From contig JADQAV010000022.1 of the NCBI GenBank assembly GCA_019775845.1, positions 572,830 to 636,829 on the forward strand: a stretch of 64,000 nt of DNA, in the 5' to 3' direction. The stretch comes from Myrmaecium sp. VS I D KN 1. Its lineage: Eukaryota; Ascomycota; Dothideomycetes; Valsariales; Valsariaceae. The position numbers and the translations under genes were made by a program. The notes under the pieces were generated by a model. It was given only the letters and a program-made list of their open reading frames with translations, was not told the origin of the DNA and did no database searches. Below, in pieces: positions 12,001-22,810 of this stretch. Numbering within the stretch: the first letter of the stretch is position 1; the number at the start of each line of letters is the position of its first letter.

Positions 12001-14816
12001 AAGGCGTGCTGCTCCGGTATTGGCAAAACCTCATCACCGACGCCCAAGCCAATGAAATTGCTCAAACAATGTCAAATATTTTGGAACACTTTATTGGGCG
12101 CACCGGAGAATTGGTTACGGATATAGAGCTGTTTGAAGGACACAACAAGATCCACGTTAACCGGTCGAGCTTGCCTGGGACACAGCTACTCGCGGCGGTT
12201 AATAGCGCAGAGTCTATAAAGCAAGCGTCACCTACGGAAGGCATAGAGGGGAACAAAGCATCCGAAACAGAACTAAACCGGCAATTGTTTCCTGTCTCGC
12301 GGCCGCAAGTCTCTGGTTCGCCGAATGCCCGTACTAACGAAAGTAGAGGCGCACTCCAGGAAAACACAGGTCTAAAGCAAATCATCACTGAATGTGTGGA
12401 GCAAGTACTTGATCAGATGTTCAAATCCGGAGCGATCGTACCCGGAAATGTCCCAATGGCACAACTTACTGGTGGCGCAGCTCTGGGGCAGCTTGAACGG
12501 GCCAATGAGTCTCATGGGATTAGGCTCTCAGGGGCTGTTCCTCCATCAATCAACCAGGTGGATGGCTCGGGACTTGAAGAGACAGTGAGTAGAGATAACT
12601 CCATGGCAGCCCGCATCTCGAGAAGAGGTCGATCTGCGCAGACAGAACATAAGCTCCTCCGCGCATGGAGCCTGACGCTAGAGATAAGTCCTGAGACGAT
12701 CACTAGCGGAGACAGTTTCTTCGAGCTTGGTGGCGATAGCATTACCGCTATGAAGCTAGTCAGCGCTGCAAAGGATGAAGGCTTGAATCTCACGGTTGCA
12801 GATGTGTTCAGAAACCCAACCTTCGAGGAGATGGCCACCATCATCAGGGTGGCAAGTATGATGAGTACATATATAAGCGATACAGATCTCCAGGAGTGCA
12901 ACGCCCACCATGGCGGCTTTCAGGATACCGCTTCTGCTGAACTGTACGAGCGCTTTTCCCTCGTCAAAGCGACTAACATCAACGCATTTCTTCAAAGCAG
13001 TATCTGCCCCAAGGTTGGAGTTTTCAAGGGTGGCATTGCAGACCTTCTTCCTGTCACGGATTTTCAGGCTCTGGCTATCACCGGAACGCTATTAGAGTCT
13101 CGATGGATGTTGAATTACTTCTTCCTAGACGGTTCGGGTCATCTCGACTTGCGGCAGCTTAAGCAAAGCTGTTTTCGAATTGTGCAAGCCTTTGACATTT
13201 TGCGAACGGTCTTTTTGCCATCGGGCGATAGGTTCCTGCAGGTTGTATTGCGAAAGCTGAGGCCAGCTTTTCAGGTTTTTGAAACAGACCTGCCTCTGGA
13301 AGAATTCAGGGCAACTCTGCAGCAGAAAGACCGCGAAGACGGGCCTCGTCTAGGGGAGGCGTTCGTGCAGTTTACCGTGGTTAAACGAAAGGATAGCGAG
13401 CGTCACATGATCATAATGCGCATATCACATGCACAGTACGACGGCGTATGCCTACCTAAGATCTTGGCTGCTTTACAAGAGGGGTACCAAGGAGCCCCTA
13501 TTCCTACGACTCCCTCCTTTGCCAACTATGTGCGTTCATCCGCAGGTATGGTGGCCACGGACCACTACCAGTACTGGAAATCTCTACTCAAGGGTTCATT
13601 TATGACCGAGATCGTCCGTCGAAACGGTCCTAACTATCAAAGATCTGACGGATCAACAACGGCTCACAAGAGGAAAATCCGCCTGCCTCCAGTTGCACAT
13701 GGCGGAATTACCACAGCTACCGTGATCAAAGCCGCATGGGCTTACGTTCTAGCTCAACTTACCGCACGGGCGGATGTTGTCTTCGGGCACACCATCAGTG
13801 GAAGAAATGCAGCCGTACCAGGGATAGAGTACATCATTGGTCCCTGCATAAACATGGTGCCCGTTCGGATTCAGTTCCAAGAAGAGTGGACGGCACTCGA
13901 CTTGTTGCGGTATGTACAAGAGCAACAGATTGCCAACATGCCGTACGAGGCATTAGGTTTCCGTGAAATCATCAAGCACTGCACCGAGTGGCCAGACTGG
14001 ACAAATTTCACCACCGCCGTCCTGCATCAGAACGTGGATCGCGGAAGCGAGATGAAGCTGGGTCCGAATACGTACAAGGTCGGCGGCGTCGGGGCGGACG
14101 AAGACTTCGCGGATTTCTCCATCGTTTCGTTGCCTTTGCTGGACGTCGACCATATGGTGGAGGTTATCCTCCAATACAACTGCTTCGGCGCCGTGACCTC
14201 GGACTTCGCCGCCAAAGTCCATGGGATGCTCTGCAACGCCGCCGAGGAGTTCACCGCAAATCCTAACATGCCCTTGCTTTCTCCGGCAGGATTGCGCACG
14301 CTGACGCCCCAAACGCTCGATGATATCACCGTCGCCTCGGACGAACCCTTCCAATCAGCCCATCTTCAAGGACTCTCACGTGCGGAGATGCTAGTCCTTT
14401 CCGACATCCTCAACCGAGCCTGGCGCCAGGTACTCCGGGACCCCTCCGGCGAAAGCGTGCCCCCAATCCACCTCGATTCTTCCTTCTTCGACCTGGGCGG
14501 CGATATCATGGGGCTGGCCCAAGTCTCCTGGTTCTTGGAGCAGGAAGAGGGGTGCAAGGTTCGCGTGGAAGAGCTGATCGATCACCCGACCATGCTCGGA
14601 CACATGGCCGTCCTGGCCGCGCACAATGCGCGGCTGGCGGCAAAAAAGGCCGCTTCTACCATCCAGGCCCAAGCGCAGCCGTCGTCTTCGCAGACTGGCG
14701 CGCCCGCGGTGCCGAAGGGCAAACCGGCCCTGCTCCCCTTGCAGAAGGCGGTCGGGCTTGCAAGAAAGATGGTCAAGAGGAACATCCGGTCCCGGCAGTC
14801 GCAAACGCCAGCGTAG
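2..14816 (+). CDS. Multimodular non-ribosomal peptide synthetase, 5' end outside window
   Basis: Assembly-line enzyme that activates amino acids and joins them as thioesters on carrier (T) domains. The frame is open from base 2. Exons 2-9116, 9172-9551, 9601-10264 and 10315-14816 give 4,886 visible residues. Domains (approximate bases): A1 to 1010, T1 1140-1345 (Ser codon 1241), E1 1390-2690 (HHLSVDIVSW), C2 2790-4080 (SHVISDG), A2 4120-5690, T2 5760-5980 (Ser 5873), C3 6100-7330 (HHALYDG), A3 7390-8960, T3 9030-9290 (Ser 9180), E3 9335-10770 (HHLCIDMVSW), C4 10860-12150 (NHVVIDG), A-less linker, T4 12620-12860 (Ser 12738), C5 13030-14280 (SHAQYDG), T5 14390-14620. T5 reads LGGDI, so the phosphopantetheine Ser is missing. 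There is no thioesterase or reductase. The E domains imply D-residues at modules 1 and 3. A pocket codes read by eye: DAVLIGAVV, DAMLVGAVV and DAMLVGAVI, hydrophobic, with no substrate assigned. From memory the order resembles the conserved Pes1/NPS4 family; that is inference. Confidence 0.95.
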
Positions 14817-15242
14817 GATCGCTAGGCATGAAATAGTGGAGCGGAGGTACGTCTGTATGTTTGTACGCTGGCCGGCTATGAAAGGGGTGAGTGGCTCGTG
14901 AAGCTGGTGGTTCGACATTGAGATTGGCTTGAGCTTCTTCTTCCTTTTTGTTTCGTTTTTTCTTCGCCGTCTTCGTTTCTTTTCCTTTAGGGCTTCCTTC
15001 CCTCTTTCAATTTTCTTTTGTAGTAGTAACATTGCCCATGTCATCCAGATGAAAGCGGTAATCTAAACGGCGTCGGGTGGGTGGATACATATTGCAATTT
15101 TCTGCGTGCCGGTGGTGGATACGAATTCACAAGTACATGGAGCTAGCTACATCGAGCCCTTTCCCATCATCTCGCGTCCCCCTCTGTGAATACCGACCCC
15201 CCACGTCATCCCGCCATGAACCGGCAAAGGGCCGCTCGCTCT
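14817..15242. other. 3' spacer between convergent NRPS and rhamnogalacturonan lyase
   Basis: This stretch holds the 3' flanks of two convergent genes. I see no coding signal. A pyrimidine-rich run at about 14934-15020 could serve as UTR or 3'-end processing sequence for either transcript. Confidence 0.5.
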
Positions 15243-17158
15243 TCACGCCCACCGCAACGCTACCGCATCCCACATCGGCCCGCGCCAGGTCGTGTTCCGC
15301 ACCACGACAAAATCGAGCGCGTTGCGGCCAGGCCGCAGCGTGTCCGCGTCGGCCGCGAACGCAAACTCGTACTGATGCCACTCGCCCGCGGTGGTGCCGG
15401 AGCGGTACAGACACGGATCGGAGGGGACGTCGCCGGAGGTCAGGTTGCCGATCGGGGTGCGGCCGTTGAGAGAGATGTCGATGCTGGTGCCTTGGCTGTA
15501 GCCGGCGAGGGAGAGGGTGAGGATGGCGGTCGCGTTGGCCGTGGTATTGGTGATGGTGGAGGCAGGCAGGTTAAAAAGGACGGTCCAGGTACCTGGTTTG
15601 GACTGGCCGAAGCACCAGGTGGAGGTGGTGTTGCTGGCGGCGGCGGCGGCGGCGACGGTGGTGGTGGTGGTGGTGTCGTAGGTGAGGTTGGCCGGACAGG
15701 CGTCGACGAGAGCGTGCTGGTAGGGGGCGCCGCCATAGCGGAAGCCGAGGCTGGTGCGGTCGAAGGCGCCGATGCGGAAGATTTCTTTGTCGCGGTCGTG
15801 GACGACCCAGGTCCGGTGCGGGAGGGAAGTGGTGCGGCCGTCGGCGGCGACGACGACGTCGTTGAGCAGGTGGGTCGTTGACACGTCCGCGAGCGACCCG
15901 CCGGCGCTCCAGGCCTGCAGGGCGTAGGTGCCGGCACGGACATCGGCGAAGCGGAAGGCGCCGGTGTCGTCGGCGTAGGTATCATAGTAGTAGCCACCGC
16001 CCATGTCGAGGGCGGTCTTGTTGGGGTGGTTGTCGCCGAGGAAGACGGCGGCGCCGGCGGCGGGCCGACCGTCGCTCAGCACAAGCGTGCCCGTCACCTC
16101 GCCCCGGGCGTGATAGGCCGCGTTCTGGAACCAGGGGTAGGGCCAGGCGGCGCGCTCCTGTCGGGCGACGGCGGCGGCGTCGGGCAAAGAGCCGTTGTTG
16201 AGGTACCAGAGCCAGGGGCCCCAGACCTTGCCGGGAGGGAAGGAGTCGGAGGAGCTCGCTTGGTAATGGGTTCCGTGGATCATGTTCAACTGCACGGTGT
16301 CGCCGGTGGTGGACTCGCGGTGGACCTGGGGTCGGCGCGAGCGTTAGCCAAGGGAGGTGTGGGCAGGAGCAAGGGGAGGGGGAGTTGATATTGATACCAT
16401 CAGTTCCTGCTTCAGATGATCGCCGTTGAAATAGTCTTTCCCGGCGTGGATGTACCAGCTGCCGAACTCCTCCCCGTACACGCCCCAGTAATCCGCCCGC
16501 TTGATGAAGGCGCTCCAGTCGTACTTGGTCAGATAGGTCCCCCCCGGCGTCAGCCACGTCTCATCCTGCACCTTCTCCGAGATGGCATATTCCGACAGCG
16601 GCGGTAGCAACCCGTCCTTCATCTGCGTGCGGCCGCGCGTGAAGGTGGTGTTGTCGAGGCGCCACAGGGTGCGAAATTCGCCGAGGATGGGCAAGGCGCG
16701 GTTCACAAAGTACTGGTAGGCGCCGACAAGGTCAGGCGTGATGATCCAATGCATGTCGCCTTCGACGGCGGCGAAGGCGACGTCGATGTATTCGGGGTTG
16801 CTGGAGCGGTGAACGATGGATGCGTTGAGCCAGGCCAGATTGCTGGCTGCGCCGTCTGTGTTGGGTTAATCAGGTAACTGAGGAGGAGGAGGAGAAGGAG
16901 GAGATGGAGAGTCGAAGGTCGCAACGTACTATAGCTCACATAATGACCCTCCGCAATGCCCACGAGATCCTTCCCTTTGTACATCAGCTTCTTGCCATCG
17001 ACAGGCCCCTGGGTCATGTTCCAATAGTCATTGCCGATGATCCACGAGGTCGAATTGAGCTGCTCAAGGAAAGGTCCGCGGGAGGTGGACTCAACGCTCC
17101 GGACGAAGCAGGAGGCGGCGACAGCCAGAATTGCGCATAAGTTGGAGCGAAGATGCAT
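15243..17158 (-). CDS. Secreted PL4 rhamnogalacturonan lyase (RglB-like)
   Basis: Predicted to cleave the rhamnose-galacturonate backbone of rhamnogalacturonan I in pectin by beta-elimination, outside the cell. Three exons (17158-16930, 16855-16398, 16325-15243) are joined by 74- and 72-nt introns with matching phases, giving 589 residues. A signal peptide covers about residues 1-24. The N-terminal catalytic region contains GGTYLTKYDW and MIHGTHYQ, which match the surroundings of the Lys and His known as catalytic in Aspergillus aculeatus PL4 lyase. An FnIII-like domain follows (GEVTGTLVLSDGRPAAGA), then a jelly-roll carbohydrate-binding-like domain with many N-glycosylation sequons. A Thr/Ala-rich low-complexity insert lies in the third domain. 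It is a little shorter than I recall for RglB (about 650). It is divergent from a hydrolase-like gene at 18421, which may be co-regulated. The family call is firm; the RglA/RglB subtype is not. Confidence 0.9.
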
Positions 17159-17235
17159 CGTGCCGGGTCGGAAGAGGACGCCAGGGCGAAGGTAGCTGCC
17201 TCGATGGCCGGGCCTCGCCGTGGTGGTGTCGGCGG

Positions 17236-17245
17236 CATTTATATG
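17236..17245 (-). promoter_or_regulatory. TATA-like element of the rhamnogalacturonan lyase gene
   Basis: On the minus strand this reads CATATAAATG, about 80 bases upstream of the lyase start codon, a plausible core promoter position for a strongly inducible fungal gene. It is called by sequence and position only. Confidence 0.45.
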
Positions 17246-17875
17246 GCATGCGCATCATCCCGCATTATTTCTTCCGCGCATGGAAACCACCTCAGGCGGA
17301 GATATCTGGTTCCTGAGGCGGACGGAGTACCTGCACGCCTGCAGAAGGGGACCGGATCGGTGAGAGGAAGAGCCGGAAGGATTCACTTAGATTCCGCACG
17401 GGTGTGGCTCAACCCGCCCCCGGGGGGAGAGTCCGATGGGCCCCGCATCAATCCTGTAGGTATCTCGGGCTATCATCGAGCGAGCTCGCCGCGCGGTTGA
17501 TTCCGGTCCATGTCCGAGGACGGACGGGAGGGGACGGGAATCCTGCCGACCGTTAGATTGATTATATACCTATGAATTCCATTGCAAATTCTTGCACGAT
17601 CGATGCATCCCACCCATCTTCATCATATGGCGGTTGAATCATGCCGTGAGGGCGGTTCTGTATGACTGACAAGCACCCTGCCGCTGATCGGCTTGAGCGG
17701 AGATACGGGATGATGGATAATGTACTTATGTATCGGTATGTATTAGTATGTGCTGGTATGTACTGAAACTCAAGTACACGATGGTATTCTGTTGTTGTGT
17801 CTGTGGTCGCGAGAGAAATGACGGGAGTGACAGTTGCTTACCTACTGTATCAGATGGCACGAAGCGCTGAATGTT

Positions 17876-17913
17876 AAGGCACCAAGGCACAAAGGCACCA
17901 AGGCACCAAGGCT
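17876..17913. repeat. Short tandem repeat of an AAGGCACC-type unit
   Basis: About four imperfect direct copies of AAGGCACC(A). A degenerate relative of the same unit recurs at about 55727-55814, also in a spacer. No gene is associated. Confidence 0.7.
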
Positions 17914-18420
17914 CGACATCACCGGACGCTGATCTCGGGAACATGAAACCGGACTAGGAGTACCAGTATTGTATGTATACAAAAGCAGCAGATGGCAGGC
18001 AGGCACATACCTGTAGATAGTACCTACTTACTCATACTAACTGGGTGCATTGAAGAGGTACTGCATACTAACGGATTGATAAAAGAGCCAGGAAATCGGT
18101 TCCTGATCAGGAAGCAGCGGCGGGGTGATCGCCAGGCCAACATATTTACATATCTTTACTCACTGCATATGTACTTCAACCTCAGTACAGTACATAGTAA
18201 GTACAGTAGTACTTCACTTCCACCGGACCTCATTTCTGGGAGGCATTCCGCCTGGCGGTCTTGCCCCTCAACGGACCATCAGTTTTGTACGAGACACAGT
18301 ATCATCCTCTCGTCTCCATCCTCCGACGACACCTCTCGTTCTGACCCCCCGCCCATCGAACATCCCGACAATCCAAACTTCTTGAGGTGACCTTCCCCGG
18401 TGAACTTCCAGAACCGCGCA

Positions 18421-20439
18421 ATGGCCTCCCTCCTCGCGGCCGTGCTGGCGAGCGCCTCGCTGGCCGGCATCGCGCACGCGCAGTTCAACAACCCGCCCGG
18501 CGTCGACATCTGGTGCGGCAAGGCCTATCGCCCCGAGTAAGCCGGGATCCCCAACATTAACCTCCCCTACTCCCGATCCATATGCCACACCCGCGACGCA
18601 CGATCCGGAACCTATATAGACTCACCTCTGCCCCGTAGGAATGCCTCGTTCAACCCGGGAGGGTGGCTCCACCCGCCGAAGGAATCCGACGGGTCCATGC
18701 TCGACGTGCGATTCTACCCCCGCCACTCCCTCTACACCAGCCTGGACAGGACCGGCTCCTTCATCGTCAACGCGAACCTCTCGCGCATCCACGGGATCCC
18801 GTTCAATGACGACGGGGTAGCCGTACTCACCGGATCCCTCGACGCTGCGCAATCGCCCTTCGACTTCACCATCACGCTGACCGAGTCTGGGAAGGAGTTG
18901 GTCAGTGATTCGGTAGCCTTGGGCACCACCGGGAACGAGATCCCGTTCTCCCTGGACGTCATCACTCCCAGACTGGATCCATACAACGTCACGCTGACCG
19001 TAACAGCGGGCCCCAGCAGCTCGATTGCCGGATTTCAAACCTATGCCGAACTCCTTCGTCTGCCCGCCCGGAAGAGCAAACTCGGTAGCACGTCACGCTT
19101 GGACAACTTACACGGAACGCTCCAGGTGCTCAAACTCCCGGCGACGGCCGGCAGTCCTGATCCGCTGGCTGCTCCGGCGGTCTTGTCCGAGAGGGAGCCA
19201 GAGCAGGACTTTGAATGGGTTTCGGTCTTCCCGTATGGCTACTACGTCTCCTGGGGTGGATGGATGAACGACAGCATCGACAACCTCAAGGCCTACCATG
19301 ATGTATGCTAAGGGGCTTTCCAGCCTGACATGCCGCTGCTAACACATCAACAGGCAGGATACAACCTTCTACACCTCATCCCAGGAGGAGGCGACGACCC
19401 CTTTGGCTGGGATCGCTTAGAGGAATATCTGGACACCGCCGACCAGCTGGACAACCTCTACCTCATGTACGACATGCGCCACACCTACCAAAACGACACC
19501 CTCCTCCGTGCTCAAATCGACCGGGTCAAATCGCACAAGTCCATCGTTCTCTGGTACACGGCCGATGAACCCGACGGGGTCGGCGATCCGCTCAACGCGA
19601 CCGTCACCGCGCAACGGACCATCCGCGCCCTCGACCCCTACCGGCCCATCTCCCTCGCCCTCAACTGCGCCAACTTCCACTACGATGCGTACACCGCCGG
19701 CGCCGACATCGTCCTCGCCGACACTTACCCGCTCCACGTCAACACCACCTACAGCACCGTCTACCACATCGTTTGCAATGTGACGTACGGCTGCTGCGGC
19801 TGCGACGACTGCGCTGGCCGCCTCGATGACGTCGCCGCCCGGCTCGCTGCTTACCAGCAGTACGAGGCCTGGCTCGGCCGGCAGCCGCGAAAGAGCGTCT
19901 GGTTCGTTCCCCAGGCGTTTGGCGGCGGGGACGACCCGTCCTTCTGGTCGGCGCCGCCCTCGCCGGCGGAGGAGATGGCCATGCAGCTCCTCGCCCTCAT
20001 CCACGGCGCCAAGGGCCTCTGCGCCTGGACCTATCCGACCACGGACGCCATCGCCGCCGTCACGAGCGCATTCGCGCAGCGTGTCGCCACGGCCGCGGGC
20101 AACCTGAGCATCGTCGACTTTCTGACGACGTTCGAGCCGGAGCGGCTGTCGGCCCCGGCGGGCGTGTTTGCGGCGGCCTGGGGCAGCCACGTTGCGAACG
20201 ACACGCTGATGATGGCCATCGTATACGCCGGCACGGCGGACCTGGCGCGCGGGGCGACGGTGGCGCTGCCGTTCGCGCTGCACGGCTGGGTGGCGGAGGG
20301 GCTGGTGTGGGGGGACCCGCGGAACCGGTGGTGGGTGACGGCGGATGGGAAGAGGGTGGAGAAGGGGTACGTGCCCCGGGCGGATGCGTACATCCAGACG
20401 TTCCGGAGGAGAAAGGTGGCCGAGGAGAAGGAGTTGTAG
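18421..20439 (+). CDS. Secreted beta-sandwich plus TIM-barrel glycoside-hydrolase-like protein
   Basis: Function is not established. Three exons (18421-18536, 18639-19302, 19354-20439) with consistent phases give 621 residues. A clear signal peptide ends near AHA at about residue 20. Roughly residues 40-240 look like a beta-sandwich domain. From about residue 240 (YGYYVSWGGW) the sequence looks like a (beta/alpha)8 barrel, with motifs such as LHLIPGGGDD, LWYTADEPDG and ADIVLADTYP. The Glu in ADEPDG is a natural candidate for a catalytic acid, as in many retaining glycosidases, but this is inference. Sequons (NASF, NVT, NDT, NTT) fit secretion. It is divergent from a pectin lyase, so a role in plant cell-wall or pectin side-chain breakdown is attractive. 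I could not place it in a named GH family. Confidence 0.8.
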
Positions 20440-22259
20440 GATCATGCGGAGAAAGAAGGGGAAGATTGAGGTGGATAGAGATAGATGTACTACCGTGTTG
20501 GACTGAAGGCAGGAGGGAGAACAAGACATGCAGGAGATGTTGCGCTGGCCGAGCTGGGCATGGCATGGAGTGATGGTGGACTGTCAGCGAAGGAAAAAAA
20601 AGGATCTGTCGTTGTACCGCGCGCTGGGAACTCAATTCAATCACGGGATGCTCAAGAAGGGCGGATGTGTGGGAAAGTGAACCGTGAAGTTGGCACGACA
20701 CGCCGGGTGAGGATTGCGATTTCACCGCTTCGGTTCGAGGATAATTCGCCTTACCTTCATCTCTCGAACACAGCCCGCCTTCTATGGGTATATGTAGGTA
20801 GGTGGGGAAATAACACAGTGATATCAGGACTTGCAAGAGCGATAAAGCCGTGTGCTCCGTGGACTCAAGTTCCTTTCTTTCCTTTGGACAATGGTAATTG
20901 ACCATCTACCTTTCGAATGGCGATGAGATCCTGCCATCCGCCAAGTCGAAATAGGAAGAGCGATGATGGATGATAGTAGTTCGGCCATAGACGTGAATGG
21001 ATCCTGTCCCCGGTTAGGTAGGTAGTTCGGTCCATCCACAAGGCCAAACTCCATGATCTTTCCCTTAATACATCTCCGCATGCGGTCCCGATGCAAAGAC
21101 CCTAAGGCAGTAGAGAAGGGACCGAGACAGAAAGGCAAAGCAAGAGAGAGATGGAGAGAGAAACTCGGGAAGGTTGAGCCAGGTTACACGACAGGACGGG
21201 TAGGGCAGTGTGGCAGGGCAGAGCGGTGTCCCTGCATGCGAGAGAGCACCCGCTCTTCAGCCCTATCCGTCGTTACCGCAACACAAACTCCAGACGACAG
21301 ACGACGACCCCGAACGAAGGGAGAAGGGAAGGAGATATCAACGTATTTCCCGATCCGGCGAGGCGGAGGTTGAAAGTTGCTTCCAGGCCTGCGAGGTACC
21401 TTGAGTCGTCTTTTGTCGGAGCAGTCGTCAGACCATTGAGACTCCCCCGGTTGCACGTTATATTGCGTTGCACTCGAAGCAACCGGTCCAGCAAAACGGA
21501 TTCCAATCCGTCACTTATCGACGCCGTTTTTCCCGCCCGACTCGGTGCCTCTACGAACCTTTTTCCAGTGTCGCGGCTGTAAATGGTAATCCCGGGCCAC
21601 TCTTTTTCACCTACCTAGACGATCGTTCGTTGCCTCGCGTGGCCGTGGCAACCTGCATGGAAACGACTCCTAGTAGCTTGCTAGGTTACCTACTTACCTA
21701 CACTTTGCTGGAGGTTGGGGCAGGCAGGTAGGTAACCCAGCAAGGAAAATAGCAAGGGGCGGCCTTCCCTGGCTACTATTTAAGGTTGAGTCCAGCCTCT
21801 CTCAGGGGATCGGGTCTGGGGGACGAGGCGGGGCGGATCAAGCGAAGGCCCCAGCCCAGAGCGGCCAGCCAGCCCAACCCAGCAACCACGGTCAACAGAC
21901 CCAGAAAAGGCACAAAGGGACCAAAGTTCGTGGAAAAGGTCGAGCCATGATCCTTACTAAGGGGCTTTATCATTTTTTTTCACTCATTTACGCGTCCTGG
22001 TCGCGTCGGCAACGTGGTTGGGCCGCGCCAGCTGGCTTCACCCGGACCCCAATTCTTCTTCGCCTTCGAACGCCTCGGTTCGGTGTCGTTTGCCAGGTGC
22101 TCGACACGAATCTTCTTAGATAAGCATCGCTGAAGGCGGCTCGAAGTAGACGAGGACGGCGACGCAATCCGTTGCGCTGATCAGCTCGTATTTTTCTTGA
22201 AACAGTAAAGATAGAAGCGTACGAATGCCCGTCTAAAAAAACACGAGGCTGGACCGCTT
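20440..22259. other. Gene-poor spacer
   Basis: I find no supported gene. The sequence has scattered AGGTAGGT/TACCTACC motifs (about 20790, 21015, 21690 and 21727). Short open frames here show no recognisable domain. The left part is the 3' flank of the hydrolase-like gene. Confidence 0.5.
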
Positions 22260-22810
22260 AGGGCCCCGTTTACCTGCGGTACGTTAACGGTGGAGCCAGG
22301 GCCTACATAGCGGCATGCCGGCGTGGTTGATTAGTCAGAGAATAACGTACCGCTAACGGAAGGCATGTTTACCTGCGTTATAAAGAAGTAGCTTTTCGCA
22401 GGTTTACCGTAGCAGGTCTACCTAAGGCAGCTTTAATATGTAGGCAGGTACGCCTAGCTCTTCGCAGCGTACGGTAGTTATTTTTCGTAGGCCTGCGGTA
22501 GTGGTTTTTCGCAGGCCTGCGGTAGTAGTTTTTCGCAGGCCTACGGTGGTTACTTTTCGCAGGCCTGCGGTTACTAAACGCTGCCCTCCCCCCTACGTTA
22601 AGGATCAGGGGCTGCGTTAGGCCGTACTTTACCTATTATAGTAGATAACTGGGGCAAAATCAGTCTAAAATTACTAAGTAGGTCTTCTTCTACCGCAGGT
22701 GCGTTAGGCCTTAACGTAAGTAAACACCCCTTACGTTAGCGGTACGTTTGCACCGCCACCGCGTTATAACTCCCGATTTGGCCTTAACGTACCGCAGGTA
22801 AACAGGCCCT
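22260..22810. mobile_element. MITE-like non-autonomous DNA transposon with long inverted ends
   Basis: The left end (AGGGCCCCGTTTACCTGCGG, continuing TACGTTAA) is matched in reverse complement by the right end (AGGGCC-T-GTTTACCTGCGG, continuing TACGTTAA), so the terminal inverted repeats are about 28 bp with one small indel. A second inverted pair lies inside (22343-22360 against 22731-22749, core CGTACCGCTAAC). A 24-bp tandem repeat sits in the middle. There is no transposase frame in its 551 bp. The (T/C)AGGG terminus recalls hAT-type elements, but no 8-bp target duplication is visible, so the superfamily is open. It could be a derivative of a larger element elsewhere. Confidence 0.8.
22475..22570. 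repeat. Four tandem copies of a 24-bp unit inside the MITE-like element
   Basis: Four near-identical 24-bp units, each containing TTTTCGCAGGCCTGCGG with minor changes. The GCAGGCCTGC core is itself a perfect palindrome, so each unit can form a small hairpin. The tract lies within the inverted-repeat element. Confidence 0.85.

Larger units (their letters stand above)
17159..18420. other. Divergent intergenic region between two secreted enzyme genes
   Basis: A 1.26-kb region with no convincing gene, flanked by divergent start codons, so it should carry both promoters. Apart from the TATA-like site near the lyase it holds short repeats: several GGTATGTA-like units around 17735-17765, an AAGGCACC run at 17876-17913, and AGTAC-rich sequence around 18178-18210. 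Shared control of the two genes is inference. Confidence 0.5.

Noticed and set aside
2-14816. Siderophore synthetase
   Set aside because: The terminal T-C units recall ferrichrome synthetases, but the two epimerisation domains and hydrophobic A codes do not fit.
15186-15881. Gly-rich frame antisense to the rhamnogalacturonan lyase
   Set aside because: It is a by-product of high third-position GC in the real gene on the other strand.
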